64,000 nt of DNA from the NCBI RefSeq assembly GCF_015711015.1, contig NZ_CP064653.1, positions 1,612,001-1,676,000 of the forward strand. Direction: 5' to 3'. The notes under the pieces were generated by a model. That model saw nothing but the letters and a program-made list of their open reading frames with translations, had not been told where the DNA came from and made no database searches. The translations under genes and the position numbers were made by a program. Positions 8,735 to 18,358 of the stretch are shown piece after piece. Position 1 is the first letter of the stretch. Every line of letters begins with the position of its first letter. The DNA comes from Methylomonas sp. LL1 (GTDB lineage: Bacteria; Pseudomonadota; Gammaproteobacteria; Methylococcales; Methylomonadaceae).

Positions 8735-11506
8735 TTAGAAAGTCGACTTCAACACCAAGCCGACATAACGCCGCGCACCGATGCCGTCGTAACCTACAGG
8801 ATAGCTATTGCTGTAATCGTTGACACTGGTGGTGTACTGGGTATCGAACACGTTATTGGCTACCAGATTGACCTCGTATTTGTTTTTGCCGCCGGTGAAT
8901 AAACCGATACCGACGTCGGTAACTTGATAGGCATCCTGTACGCCCCAGGACGATAATTGCGCTTCGAGATTCTGAGACGAACGCACGACTGAATTGACCC
9001 AGGCATGCCCGGTCAAACCGGCAAATCCCAGCGGTTTATGCAAGTCCACCCCAAAAATACCGGTCAGGTCGGGCGCGCCAACCACTTGCTTGCCTGTGTT
9101 ATCGCAAACGGCTTGCACCGAAGTGGGTATCTCAGCCGGGCAAGTGGCGGTGGTCCAATCGGTGTAGCGAGCATGGTTGTATGCGCCGCCAAAGCTGAAA
9201 GTCAACCAGGAGCTTGGATAATAGGCACTATCGACTTCCACGCCCATTGCGGTAATCTCGGGAATGTTGCCCAATTCGGAACGATAACCGGTTTGCGAGG
9301 TGGCATCGGGAATGCTGGTAGTGGCCTGATAATCCGTGACCGTGGTGTGGTAAAGATTGACGTTCAGCATGACCTTTTTATCAAGCCACAAACTTTTTAC
9401 GCCCAAGCCGAAATCGAGTGATTTTTCCGGCTTGACATAGACGGAATCGCCATTCGAGGTATTGAACTGCACCGAACTGGATTTTTGCCCACCGGCCGCC
9501 GAGGCATAGACCATCACATCTTCATCGATTTTATAGCTAGGATTGGCCAGCCAGGAGGTCGACCATTCGTCGATGCGTTCACCGGATTGACGATCGTAGG
9601 TCTGTTGTACCCGAGCGGCACGAATAGCGTTCGCCGCGGTGTTCTGCGCATTGGTGCCGCCGGTGACCGGCGTCAACGCCGAACCATCATAAAAAGTGGC
9701 GGTTTTTTCGATGCTGTTGTTTTTGCTCTCGAAAGTCTCGCGTATACCCAGCGTCAAAGTGGCTTTATCGGTGATATGCCAGTTCACCTGCTCGAATAAG
9801 GCCGCGCTATCGGTGGCCGGCGTGGTATTGGTCGCAACATAGACATTGTTCAGCGAACCGCGCAACAAACCGATACCCGTAGCGTTAGTTGTCAAGCGGT
9901 TGTAATCGCCGTTACCGGCATAAAAAGCGCCGGCATCATTGCCATACAGATTTCTGGAGGTAGAATCGGTTTCGGTATGCATCAAAAACAAACCGCTCTG
10001 GGTGTCCAACCAATCGGTCGGTGACCAGGCATATCGCAATTCCTCGGAATATTGCTTGGTATCGACCTTGGTGCCGCTCCTGGCAATATCGAACTTGGTT
10101 TCTTCGCTATCGTTTTTGGCGTTGAAATGAAACTCCCGATAAGCCAGTACCGAGGTCAAGGTTCCCGGCCCGATGTCCCAATCCAGTTTGCCGGACACGC
10201 CACCGTTAATAGTGGGTAGCGCTTGCGCCTGGCCGATGTCGATATTATTCCAGGCATCGTCCCCAATGATGGGGCGATAACCGTTGAAGTAGCCCCGCGA
10301 AATACGACTGCTATAGGTCGTGGTTCTAGGCGAACCATCCAGGAAAGTCGCCGGCTCGAACATCTTCGGTTTGACGTTGCTATTCTCGTGGGATTCCGCG
10401 TAATCAATATTCAGCCTGAATCGAACCGCTTCGGCGGGTGTCAGCAGGAACTGCAAGCGCCCGCCATAGCGGTTGCGCTCGTTGAAGGTGCCGCCTTCGG
10501 CGTTGATGTTGTGCAAGTCTCCATCCTGGGTGTTAATAAAACTCGAGGCGCGAAACGCCAGCAAGTCGTCAACGATGGCATTGCTATAAGAGGCTCTGGC
10601 TTTAAACGCTCCCGGTAAAATATCATTTTGCTGGTTTCCGCCTACTTCACCCTCCACGAACCCTTGCTGGGTAAAACTAGGCGCCTTGCTGACATAGTTG
10701 AGCACACCGATGGTGGTATTTTTGCCCATCAAGGTGCCTTGCGGCCCGCGCAACACCTCAACCCGGTCAAGGTCGGTGAAATCCTGATACGACATACCGA
10801 CATGACTCATGAATACATCGTCTATCATCACCCCGACCGCTGGCTCCATGCTGTCGTTACCGCTGGCCTTGCCGATGCCGCGTATCGAGATACCGGTACG
10901 GCGACCGTTGGGTGTGGTAGCCGTGACGCCGGGCGCGCGCCGGGTCAAATCCTGCACATCCAATGTCCTATCGCGATCCAGGTTTTTGCCACCCAATACC
11001 GTAATCGGCACCGGCACTTCTTGTAGTTTTTCTTCCTTGCGCCGCGAAGTCACCACAACTTCCGATAGATTTTTTGCTTCGACTTCCGGTTGCTTGTCGC
11101 TTGATTCCTCGGTATCCGTTACGCTACCCCCCTCTGCCTTTGCGGAGTTTGCCGTAGAAGCGGACACCGGCGCGGCTCCTGCTGCGGAAGCATTTACCAA
11201 AGAGTTTTTCAATAGTTCGTTTTCCTGCTCCGCTTCCGCCAGTTTTTGTTTCAGGCGCGCAATTTCGCTGGCTGGGTCACCGGCAACATCTTCGGCCAAA
11301 CTCGAGCCGGAACCGATCAAACAGGCCGCCGCGACCAACATAGCCGAGCCATGAAGTAGTTTTTGCCTGCCTGCAACAGCATGAACAGTAGAGCCACCGG
11401 CTTTCGAAATACTGGCCGCCACCAAGTTGCGTTTAAAACCATGATCAACGAAGTTCTCAAAATATCCATTTTGACCCGATCGTCGATTTAAGCCTTTTTC
11501 ACTCAT
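8735..11506 (-). CDS. TonB-dependent outer-membrane receptor with N-terminal coiled coil (1)
   Basis: A 923-residue receptor. A long leader (to about residue 71) is followed by a heptad-rich coiled coil (about 80-103, LKQKLAEAEQENELLK), a low-complexity linker and a TonB-box-like EVVVTSRR. Then come the plug (VEVLRGPQGTLMGKN) and a beta-barrel ending in an aromatic terminus (LVLKSTF). It imports an unknown ligand using energy from TonB-ExbBD; a tonB-exbBD operon lies at 34.0 kb. The coiled coil in the periplasmic N-terminus is unusual, being neither a signalling (STN) domain nor a bare TonB box. GGGAG precedes the ATG. The ligand cannot be predicted from sequence. Confidence 0.9.
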   Translation of the reverse strand: MSEKGLNRRSGQNGYFENFVDHGFKRNLVAASISKAGGSTVHAVAGRQKLLHGSAMLVAAACLIGSGSSLAEDVAGDPASEIARLKQKLAEAEQENELLKNSLVNASAAGAAPVSASTANSAKAEGGSVTDTEESSDKQPEVEAKNLSEVVVTSRRKEEKLQEVPVPITVLGGKNLDRDRTLDVQDLTRRAPGVTATTPNGRRTGISIRGIGKASGNDSMEPAVGVMIDDVFMSHVGMSYQDFTDLDRVEVLRGPQGTLMGKNTTIGVLNYVSKAPSFTQQGFVEGEVGGNQQNDILPGAFKARASYSNAIVDDLLAFRASSFINTQDGDLHNINAEGGTFNERNRYGGRLQFLLTPAEAVRFRLNIDYAESHENSNVKPKMFEPATFLDGSPRTTTYSSRISRGYFNGYRPIIGDDAWNNIDIGQAQALPTINGGVSGKLDWDIGPGTLTSVLAYREFHFNAKNDSEETKFDIARSGTKVDTKQYSEELRYAWSPTDWLDTQSGLFLMHTETDSTSRNLYGNDAGAFYAGNGDYNRLTTNATGIGLLRGSLNNVYVATNTTPATDSAALFEQVNWHITDKATLTLGIRETFESKNNSIEKTATFYDGSALTPVTGGTNAQNTAANAIRAARVQQTYDRQSGERIDEWSTSWLANPSYKIDEDVMVYASAAGGQKSSSVQFNTSNGDSVYVKPEKSLDFGLGVKSLWLDKKVMLNVNLYHTTVTDYQATTSIPDATSQTGYRSELGNIPEITAMGVEVDSAYYPSSWLTFSFGGAYNHARYTDWTTATCPAEIPTSVQAVCDNTGKQVVGAPDLTGIFGVDLHKPLGFAGLTGHAWVNSVVRSSQNLEAQLSSWGVQDAYQVTDVGIGLFTGGKNKYEVNLVANNVFDTQYTTSVNDYSNSYPVGYDGIGARRYVGLVLKSTF

Positions 11507-12005
11507 TCAATTTCTCCCATTCCAATCAATTCAAAACACCAATAACTCACGGTCATTTTCTTCAAACCAATAAAACCCAGCCCGCAACATCAAGCGGACG
11601 GTTATTAATGTTTAATGACTAAAAATATTGATACTTGATCAAGATTAGGCAGGTTTCATGCCATCAGACAAAGATCGTAAAGACATACCCAATATATGAG
11701 AATCTACATACTCGAAGCGCTTATTTTTATTAGATAAAATGAACGCCATTACTGACAAGACTTAAGCATTAACCCTTACATAATCCCCCTTTTCTGTAGA
11801 TTTAAGTGATAACAACTGTTTATCAGACAACAGATTTCCTCTGTTTTTGCTTGTACCATGCCCGCAAATCAACAGCATAAAACCTCGTTGTAATCCAGCA
11901 TATTGCCCTCCGAATTATTCAATCAATAAAATACAGAATTAATCCAAATTCCGGAAATATCGCCTTATCCAATAAACAGATTTCATTATCAAAATAATCA
12001 ATATG
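11507..12005. other. Long AT-rich intergenic region between two receptor genes
   Basis: About 500 bases without a supportable gene. It should hold the promoter of receptor 1 (minus strand). I found no convincing Fur-type palindrome or riboswitch by eye. Confidence 0.5.
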
Positions 12006-12040
12006 AAAAACCGGTTTACCGACTCAGTCGGCAAACCGGT
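12006..12040 (-). terminator. Intrinsic terminator of receptor gene 2
   Basis: On the minus strand, ACCGGTTT and AAACCGGT arms, extended inward by GCCGA/TCGGT pairing, are followed by a T run. It lies 18 bases beyond the stop codon of receptor 2. Confidence 0.85.
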
Positions 12041-12057
12041 AGCAAGTTAAAATTGAT

Positions 12058-14871
12058 TTAAATTTTGCTGCTGAACTGAACACCGATCCATCGCTCGCTG
12101 TTCGGTGCATAGCTATTCCACGACTGGGTCGTGTGGTAACGATTATCGAAAATATTTCTGACAATGAGGTTTGCGTCAAACAACTTGTCGCGACGACCGA
12201 TACCAATGGCAAAATCAGTCAGCGTATAAGCCGGAATATTGCCGTATTCGGATTGATTCAGATCGTAGTTGTATTCGCTGCTGAAGTTGAAGTTAACGTT
12301 GCTATGAAAAATGAAGCTGTCGAAAACCGGGCGGGTATAATCCGCCGCCAGAACACCGGTGAATTTCGGGGCTCTAGGCAGTGTCTGGCCGGACACATTC
12401 CAATAACTTGGCGATTCATTGGCCCTATCCGCCGGCAAACCGTTAAACTGGTGATCGGAATAGCGCGCGTCGTTATAGGCGCCAGCAAAGCGCAAATTGG
12501 TGTATTCGATGCCTGAATAATTGAAATCCAGTTCGACACCCTTCACATCGACCCCTTTCACATTACCGGTACCACTGCTGTAGACCACCGTGCCATCGTT
12601 ACGTAACTGGGTTGCCAGTTCATCCCGGTAAACCACGGCCTGTTGAAAATCGCTGATCTTGTCGTAGAAGAAGTCCAAATTGACATCCAGCGTTTTATCG
12701 AACAACGATGATTTCAAGCCGATTTCGTAACTGTTGGAAATTTCGGGCTTGACCAACACCGACGTACCGCCCGCGGCGGTAGCGCCGTTAATTTGCGAAA
12801 CCCCGGCCTTGGTGCCACGCTGCCAGGTTACATAAGGCGTGTACTGATCATTGATTTTATAACTGAGACTGACGTTGGCATTGACCAGCGCGTCTTGGTA
12901 AGGTTCGGCATCCACGTCTTGATAAAGCGTGCCGAACTGGGTGGCGCGCACGCGCTTGGCATTGGCAATTTGCGTGCGTTGTGCCGCGGTCAACCCCGCA
13001 TAGTTCGTTCCGAAATAGCGTTGCGCCACTTGATTGGCTAATACCAACTGCGCTGCGGTGTTTTGACCAGCCGTTAGAGCACCGGTAGTAGCATTGGAGG
13101 CAAAACCGCCTAACGGCACGTTATTGACGCTAACGGGATTCAATCCCGCGCCGACGCCATTATCGGCAATACCGATACCCTGCGAAGACTTACGATTTTC
13201 GTCGCTGACCCGCACCCCCGTGGTCAGCGTCAGCGGTTCGCTGAGATGCCATTTAACTTCACCAAACAAGGCATTGCTCTTATTGTCGACGTGGGTCAGT
13301 GTGTTTTTATAAACGCCTTCCAAGGAATCGGAAAGCAACAACCGGCCGGCCGAATTGGTGTTCAAGCTGTTATATTGGGCCTGGTTGGCGTACCAGGCCC
13401 CAGCATCCGCGCCATAGCGGGTACGGTTCAACGAATCGTTATCCGAATAAAACGAATACACCCCGGTCCTGTACTCGGCAAAACCGCCTTTTTGCGATTG
13501 CAACGCCAGCTCCTGAGTCCATTGCACGTAATCGGTAATATAGCCGCCATCGGTGGTGATATCGAACGGCGTGCCTTCATCATTGGCGGCGCTAAAATAA
13601 TGGTCTTTATAGCCGCCGATATAGCTCAAGGTATGCCCACCCCAAATATTCCAATCCAGATTCACGTTGCCGCCGCGAGTCGCCGTGGTGATTCCGCCGT
13701 TATTATCCGAGTAAACCGGGTGAGTGAAATAATCATCGACGGTATAGGCGGATTGCCGGGTAAACCATGAACGCTGCAGTTTTTGTTCGGGTAGCGTCGT
13801 GCGGTCCACCAACCCACCATTGGCATAACGCAACGGCTCGCGGAGTTTATAGGTCAAGCCATTCAGGTTTTCGGTGCCGTTGGGCTGATAATGCAAACTG
13901 ACCAAGGCCTTGAAATCATCGGTCGGCGTGTATAAGAATTGAGTACGGGCAAAGGTCCGGTCTGTATTGACATAGGATTGGCGCCCACGAATATCCGGGT
14001 AGACATTGGTGTAATCGCCATCGGCTTGATTACGCAGAAACGAGGCCCGCCAGGCCAGAACCCCATCCACGACCGGTCCGCCCAGGATCGCTTGAGTCTT
14101 AACCGTATTATTTTGCCCCCAAACCACCTGACCTTCGGCCTCGGCGTCGTAAGTCGGCTTTTTGGTGGTAAAGACGATTTCTCCCAAACTGGTGTTTTTG
14201 TGTCCGCCAGTGCCCTGAGGTCCGCGCGTCACATTGACAGATTCGATGTCGAAAAAATCGGTACCCGCCGCCAGCGGATTGTAGGCATAGCTTACGCCGT
14301 CAACCACTACGCCGACACTGGGATCGATGGCATCGCCGGAACCAACATTCAAGCCGCGTAAACTAAAGCTGCCGGTACGCGGATTACCGTAATTCCAATT
14401 GACGTTACCGACCCGTTTCAGAATATCGGTGACGTTGGTGGCCGAATATTTATCCAATTCCGTACCCGATACGGCGGAAACCGATTTTGGCACTTCCTTG
14501 ACTTTTTCAACTTCCGATCTTTTCTTGGCGCGAACCATAATTTCGTTCAGCAGGCTGTTTTCTTCCTTGGTTTCGGTTTGGGGCGTCGTATTATTGGCCG
14601 ATGGTGCTTGCGTATTATCGGTCGTTGCCGGATTAACGACCGAAGTCGCCTGGCCGCCATTCGGGCTCGCCAATTGTTTTTGAATCTGCTCCAGAGCCTG
14701 CTTCAGCTTGGCATTTTCTTCCTTGAGCTTTTCCATACTGGCCTCCTCCTCGGCATAAGCTTGATTGGCGGTAAACAAGCTCATACTGAGAATAACAACG
14801 CCGATTGGCGACAATCTAAATGACGGCTTTATACCAGTATTAAGCGACAACAACGGGCCACTATTATTCAT
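12058..14871 (-). CDS. TonB-dependent outer-membrane receptor with N-terminal coiled coil (2)
   Basis: A 937-residue receptor with a signal peptide (about 1-40, ending QAYA). A coiled coil (about 44-68, [20 protein letters not shown]) and a Gln/Asn/Thr-rich linker follow. Next are a TonB-box-like NEIMVRAKKR, the plug (VNVTRGPQGTGGHKN) and a barrel ending in IGVQFSSKI. It shares with receptor 1 the rare layout of signal, coiled coil, linker and plug, so the two are probably paralogues. It has its own terminator and a 600-base AT-rich upstream region, so it is probably transcribed separately. Ligand unknown. Confidence 0.9.
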   Translation of the reverse strand: MNNSGPLLSLNTGIKPSFRLSPIGVVILSMSLFTANQAYAEEEASMEKLKEENAKLKQALEQIQKQLASPNGGQATSVVNPATTDNTQAPSANNTTPQTETKEENSLLNEIMVRAKKRSEVEKVKEVPKSVSAVSGTELDKYSATNVTDILKRVGNVNWNYGNPRTGSFSLRGLNVGSGDAIDPSVGVVVDGVSYAYNPLAAGTDFFDIESVNVTRGPQGTGGHKNTSLGEIVFTTKKPTYDAEAEGQVVWGQNNTVKTQAILGGPVVDGVLAWRASFLRNQADGDYTNVYPDIRGRQSYVNTDRTFARTQFLYTPTDDFKALVSLHYQPNGTENLNGLTYKLREPLRYANGGLVDRTTLPEQKLQRSWFTRQSAYTVDDYFTHPVYSDNNGGITTATRGGNVNLDWNIWGGHTLSYIGGYKDHYFSAANDEGTPFDITTDGGYITDYVQWTQELALQSQKGGFAEYRTGVYSFYSDNDSLNRTRYGADAGAWYANQAQYNSLNTNSAGRLLLSDSLEGVYKNTLTHVDNKSNALFGEVKWHLSEPLTLTTGVRVSDENRKSSQGIGIADNGVGAGLNPVSVNNVPLGGFASNATTGALTAGQNTAAQLVLANQVAQRYFGTNYAGLTAAQRTQIANAKRVRATQFGTLYQDVDAEPYQDALVNANVSLSYKINDQYTPYVTWQRGTKAGVSQINGATAAGGTSVLVKPEISNSYEIGLKSSLFDKTLDVNLDFFYDKISDFQQAVVYRDELATQLRNDGTVVYSSGTGNVKGVDVKGVELDFNYSGIEYTNLRFAGAYNDARYSDHQFNGLPADRANESPSYWNVSGQTLPRAPKFTGVLAADYTRPVFDSFIFHSNVNFNFSSEYNYDLNQSEYGNIPAYTLTDFAIGIGRRDKLFDANLIVRNIFDNRYHTTQSWNSYAPNSERWIGVQFSSKI

Positions 14872-15232
14872 TAATTAAACTCCATAATATTGATTGAACA
14901 CAATTCAATAACGCAAATCACATGCCAATCAATAAGCTCTGCCATAAATCAGCCAATGCCACTGATATTATTAAACTTACCGGATTTAATTAAAAAAAAT
15001 TAATATTTAAAATGCTGAATTATCAGCACTCATTAACCAATGAGATGCCTAGATTAGGCCATATTAATCATTACATTGGCTATACTTCACTGAGTAATAA
15101 CCAATCCATTGCAAAATTCAGTTAAATTTTCCAAAAGAAAATTAACTTTAAAAACTATTAATATAATGTAGCCTATTTGATAAATACTTAAGAAAAGCGG
15201 TGAAGCGTCACATATAAAATAACGCCAGTATT
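14872..15232. other. AT-rich upstream region of receptor gene 2
   Basis: A strongly AT-rich stretch of about 360 bases without an ORF that can be supported. It must contain the promoter of receptor 2 (minus strand). No clear regulatory palindrome was recognised. Confidence 0.5.
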
Positions 15233-15420
15233 TACTGTGAAAGTAAAAAACCGGGATGGCGCGGTTGCTTGTTGGGCAGGCGTCGGCGGCAAGGCGGCAA
15301 GGATACCGCTGTCAAGCCCTACATGGACGTATTCACGGCGTCCTGTCCGGCAAGCAACCGCGCCTAAGGGGGCTAATTTCATGAGTAGGGGTGATGCCAA
15401 GTCTTCATGAGCGTTAGGAG
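15233..15420. repeat. Dispersed palindromic repeat, copy A
   Basis: Begins TACTGTGAAAGTAAAAA and contains a perfect 14-bp inverted repeat, GGCGCGGTTGCTTG (15258-15271) and CAAGCAACCGCGCC (15351-15364). Further pairing of GGGCAGG with CCTGTCC lies inside the arms. A related copy lies at 33497-33632. The short ORF that crosses it is not a gene. Confidence 0.8.
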
Positions 15421-15470
15421 GGACGTATTTAGCGAACTAATATCTGCAAAATTAGTCCGCCCGTAACGAT

Positions 15471-16019
15471 TTACTGCGGACGTTGATCGTTTGGATACCA
15501 GAACTGCGAATGGCACTGTTCGCAAGCATGCTCGACCTGGCTGCCGGCTTTCTCGAATTCCTCGACATCCTGTTTGTCGATCGCCGCAATCACCTGCTGC
15601 ATGGCGGCATGCAGGCCATGGGCCTTTGCAACAAACTCGCCTCGGTTGGCATCGATCAGATGCTGAATGTCCCCAGCGGACAATTCAGCCCCGCCGCTGG
15701 ATGTATTCGCCCCTGTTCCCGCAACGGGGCGGCCCGCCATGACTAACAAATTACCTGCTTCCAACACGGTCAAAGCATGTTGCTTGATTACCTGCCATTC
15801 CTCATTGGTTTGCGGCCGCTTTTCCTCGATACCGTCGGCGGTACTGACTGTCGCCACGGAATTCCAGACAAAGTCGATATTGGGATCGATGATGGATTGC
15901 ATCACATCCTGGATCGTAGCTACCGGCTTAAACGGAGAAGGCTCTTCATGAACCCCTGGAAGACATGAAGCCAGCAATATCGTCGACAAGGACACAAGGG
16001 TTATCTGTAATTTTTTCAA
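15471..16019 (-). CDS. Cytochrome c-like lipoprotein (single CXXCH)
   Basis: A TTG start at 16019 is preferred: it has GGAG just upstream and gives a 182-residue lipoprotein precursor (LKKLQITLVSLSTILLASC, lipobox Cys about residue 19). The C-terminus carries one heme-attachment motif CEQCH, preceded by a helical region resembling four-helix-bundle (cytochrome c'-like) proteins. It would be a membrane-anchored periplasmic electron carrier. It directly follows two small membrane-protein genes on the same strand, and the three probably form an operon (gaps 29 and 23 bases). Redox partner unknown. Confidence 0.75.
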   Translation of the reverse strand: MKKLQITLVSLSTILLASCLPGVHEEPSPFKPVATIQDVMQSIIDPNIDFVWNSVATVSTADGIEEKRPQTNEEWQVIKQHALTVLEAGNLLVMAGRPVAGTGANTSSGGAELSAGDIQHLIDANRGEFVAKAHGLHAAMQQVIAAIDKQDVEEFEKAGSQVEHACEQCHSQFWYPNDQRPQ

Positions 16020-16042
16020 ACTCAACTCCGGAACAATAAAAC

Positions 16043-16516
16043 TTAAACAAAACCGATGAAACGGCCGGCAAAAGCAACGGAAAACCACAATACCAATGAA
16101 AATGTCGCCGCCAGCTTGGCCACTATAGAAGGCTCTTCATCCGATTTACCGATACCTTGATACAGCGAGTTATGCAAAAACAGGGCAAGGGCCAGCAGCA
16201 CAAATTTGCTCCAGAACACCGAATTAGGGTAGTAATTGGTCGCCGCCGGTATAAAAATCAACAAACCCGAAAAAGCCAGCAATGCCAAGCCCACCCAGAT
16301 TAGCCAGGAAGTGGATTGGGTAATTTGGCGTAAGGACTGCTGACGCACGCCGCCGCCCAACACCCGCAGACTGAGCAGGATGATCGACGACAACACCATC
16401 ACCAGACCGACAATGTGTATTAACTGATAAAAGGCTCCGAATAGATGATTCTGACCACCGATATAACGGCTGAAGTCGCTACTCTGTATGGTCTTAAAAA
16501 GCTCTAGGGTTGACAT
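16043..16516 (-). CDS. Four-helix integral membrane protein, unknown function
   Basis: A 157-residue hydrophobic protein starting MSTLELFKTIQSS, chosen because AAGGAG sits 7 bases upstream. About four membrane segments are visible, with His in the first (LIHIVGLVMVL) and an HN near LFLHNSLYQG. It resembles the next upstream gene product in size and topology. Histidines in membrane segments beside a cytochrome gene could suggest a heme-binding or electron-transfer subunit, which is speculative. Confidence 0.75.
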   Translation of the reverse strand: MSTLELFKTIQSSDFSRYIGGQNHLFGAFYQLIHIVGLVMVLSSIILLSLRVLGGGVRQQSLRQITQSTSWLIWVGLALLAFSGLLIFIPAATNYYPNSVFWSKFVLLALALFLHNSLYQGIGKSDEEPSIVAKLAATFSLVLWFSVAFAGRFIGFV

Positions 16517-16545
16517 GCAGTGCTCCTTGAAACTGGAAAAATAAG

Positions 16546-17043
16546 CTACTCGTAACTCAGATAGGGAATCAGCCGGCCCGTGATCACCACCAGACTCCAC
16601 AATGCCAGAGAGGCCGCGCCGGCATATTTGACTCCGCTGGGTAGCTCCGAAAACGCCCCCCATTGATTGACCCGCCGCCCCCATTTGATTTCAAACAACA
16701 AGGCATTCACCCCCGCTAAGGCGATGAACAGCAATTTATAAAAGAACACGTCGAGTAAAATAATTTTGGATGCCGCCGCCACGAACAACAAAACCCCGGT
16801 CACGATAGTCACCAAAAAACCACCTAGAATCCAAGGCCGTAACGGGTGCAGCAAATCCTCGACCGCGACTTTCGGCAAAAACAACCCCAGCAAGCGCAAG
16901 TCGACGAAAAACAACAAGCCCACCGAGAAAGCCAGACCAATCAGGTGCAAGCCTTCCACGATAGGAAAGGCGAATATCGATTCGCGCAATGCCGTGCCTA
17001 CATCAGAATCGTAAAGCAGTTGTGAAAACTCAGTAAGAGACAT
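16546..17043 (-). CDS. DUF6644-like small membrane protein
   Basis: A 165-residue membrane protein with about four helices. The first contains VEGLHLIGLAFSVGLLFFVDLRLLG, a His-containing motif seen in DUF6644-type proteins. It is the first gene of a three-gene minus-strand unit with the second membrane protein and the cytochrome lipoprotein. The ATG is preceded by AAGGAA. Function is unknown in the family as far as I know. Confidence 0.75.
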   Translation of the reverse strand: MSLTEFSQLLYDSDVGTALRESIFAFPIVEGLHLIGLAFSVGLLFFVDLRLLGLFLPKVAVEDLLHPLRPWILGGFLVTIVTGVLLFVAAASKIILLDVFFYKLLFIALAGVNALLFEIKWGRRVNQWGAFSELPSGVKYAGAASLALWSLVVITGRLIPYLSYE

Positions 17044-17077
17044 AATTCCTTCCTATTTGTGATTTCAAATTTAATCA

Positions 17078-17233
17078 TTTTGGCGCCCTGGTGTTCCGGC
17101 AGAGAGTGCCTATCATCCCTGCGGGCTTTCGACGACGTATCATCGAAAAAGAGAACAGAACGAACGATTTTCAAGGAGCTAACAAACCGATCCTGCCGTC
17201 TTACTTTTCTACCAGAACACCAGGGCGCCAAAA
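17078..17233. repeat. 156-bp element with perfect 19-bp terminal inverted repeats (MITE-like)
   Basis: The ends TTTTGGCGCCCTGGTGTTC (17078-17096) and its exact reverse complement (17215-17233) enclose 118 bases with no ORF of its own. It sits in the gap between the membrane-protein operon and the upstream gene. The size and perfect ends are those of a miniature inverted-repeat element. No clear target duplication is visible. Confidence 0.75.
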
Positions 17234-17300
17234 CGTTTTAGGCTGGGTTAAACAGGCAATTTGTCAACATACGGATTTGCCCGCTGACACCCAATGTTGA

Positions 17301-18305
17301 TTATTTTTTGCTTTCTTCGGCCCCCAGACCGAAACCACCGTTATTTTCGGCGCAAATTCGCTCATCACGGTCGATGATCGGTTCCTTGCCGCTATGTTTG
17401 GCCAACGTAGTTTCAAAGTGCCAGCCGTTCGGCTTATCTTCCGCCGTCCAACGCTTAGCCGGTATAGTGACCGTAAACGGTCGGGTATAAACGGTTGGAT
17501 CGGTGAACACCGCTTCATAGTTATAACGAGTGCCATCGTTGTTGAAGATGTATCGCTCCTCGACATGCCCATTCTCGCTGATAAACTCCCCGGTACGTCC
17601 GAATAGGGCCTTTCCGTTTTGATTGCTGACATCGACCACCAACGTGTTGCCCTCCCAGTGCCCTCGCGAATCACCATTCCACAGCTTGATGTTGTCGGGC
17701 AAATGCGGCTTGCCGTCCAGATGAATAATCCGGGTTCCTGAGTTGAATAGAAACACGACGTAACCGGGATATTGGTTTATTTCATAACCATGCCAATACA
17801 ACGACTTAGGAATACCTGCCGGGGCGCAACGAGCCAACGGTTCAATAAACTGAGGCTCGGTCGGGTTATGAAACTTGACTTGAAACTCCTTGACCTTTTC
17901 CAGCGCCCAAGGTTGAAATGGCACTTGCCCATCGGCCGGATCGCTGACCCGGCTCGGCGCCCTCTCCTCGCGCGGACCTTTCGGAATCCGGTTCGGATTC
18001 GGATCATTAGGTATACCTCCCTGCGGGTCGGTAAAGTTGCTATGGTTGGAAATAGTATTAGACCAATGCCCTTGCACATCCGGCTGACCGTCATGCGTCC
18101 TGGGGCCTTTCCACTTGCCGGATTCGATTTTCGGAAATCGGGTCTCTCGCGAAATTCCGCTGCCTTGCTGCTGTTGTGCAGCTGGTTTCTGTTCCGGCTG
18201 CGCCTTGTTTTCATCCGCGGCCAGCGCCAACTGAGAGGCCAGCGACAACGCGGTAACCATCAGCCCCGGTACCCCGAGAACACGCTGAATCAATTTGCTT
18301 CTCAT
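17301..18305 (-). CDS. Secreted protein of unknown function (paralogue 1)
   Basis: A 334-residue protein. The ATG at 18305 is chosen because AGGA lies 6 bases before it; an in-frame ATG five codons upstream is the alternative. A signal peptide ending near LALAA is followed by a Gln/Pro-rich linker. Then comes a domain with DGQPDVQGHW, RCAPAGIPKSLYWHG, IHLDGKPH and the signature GDSRGHWEGNTLVVDV. The same layout recurs in the next gene upstream. Proteins with this signature are widespread and usually annotated hypothetical. They are probably periplasmic, and the linked DUF6152-like and receptor genes suggest a shared process. Confidence 0.75.
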   Translation of the reverse strand: MRSKLIQRVLGVPGLMVTALSLASQLALAADENKAQPEQKPAAQQQQGSGISRETRFPKIESGKWKGPRTHDGQPDVQGHWSNTISNHSNFTDPQGGIPNDPNPNRIPKGPREERAPSRVSDPADGQVPFQPWALEKVKEFQVKFHNPTEPQFIEPLARCAPAGIPKSLYWHGYEINQYPGYVVFLFNSGTRIIHLDGKPHLPDNIKLWNGDSRGHWEGNTLVVDVSNQNGKALFGRTGEFISENGHVEERYIFNNDGTRYNYEAVFTDPTVYTRPFTVTIPAKRWTAEDKPNGWHFETTLAKHSGKEPIIDRDERICAENNGGFGLGAEESKK

Positions 18306-18358
18306 ATCATCCTCATACATTCGTTAGTGAGCGGTGTGTTTGTTCGCCTAGGCAAACA

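Noticed and set aside
9005..10618. Several 80-140 codon plus-strand ORFs opposite receptor 1
   Set aside because: Antisense of a well-supported TonB receptor; no start signals and no domain-like sequence.
15188..15400. 70-codon minus-strand ORF
   Set aside because: Lies across dispersed repeat copy A; its sequence is explained by the repeat.
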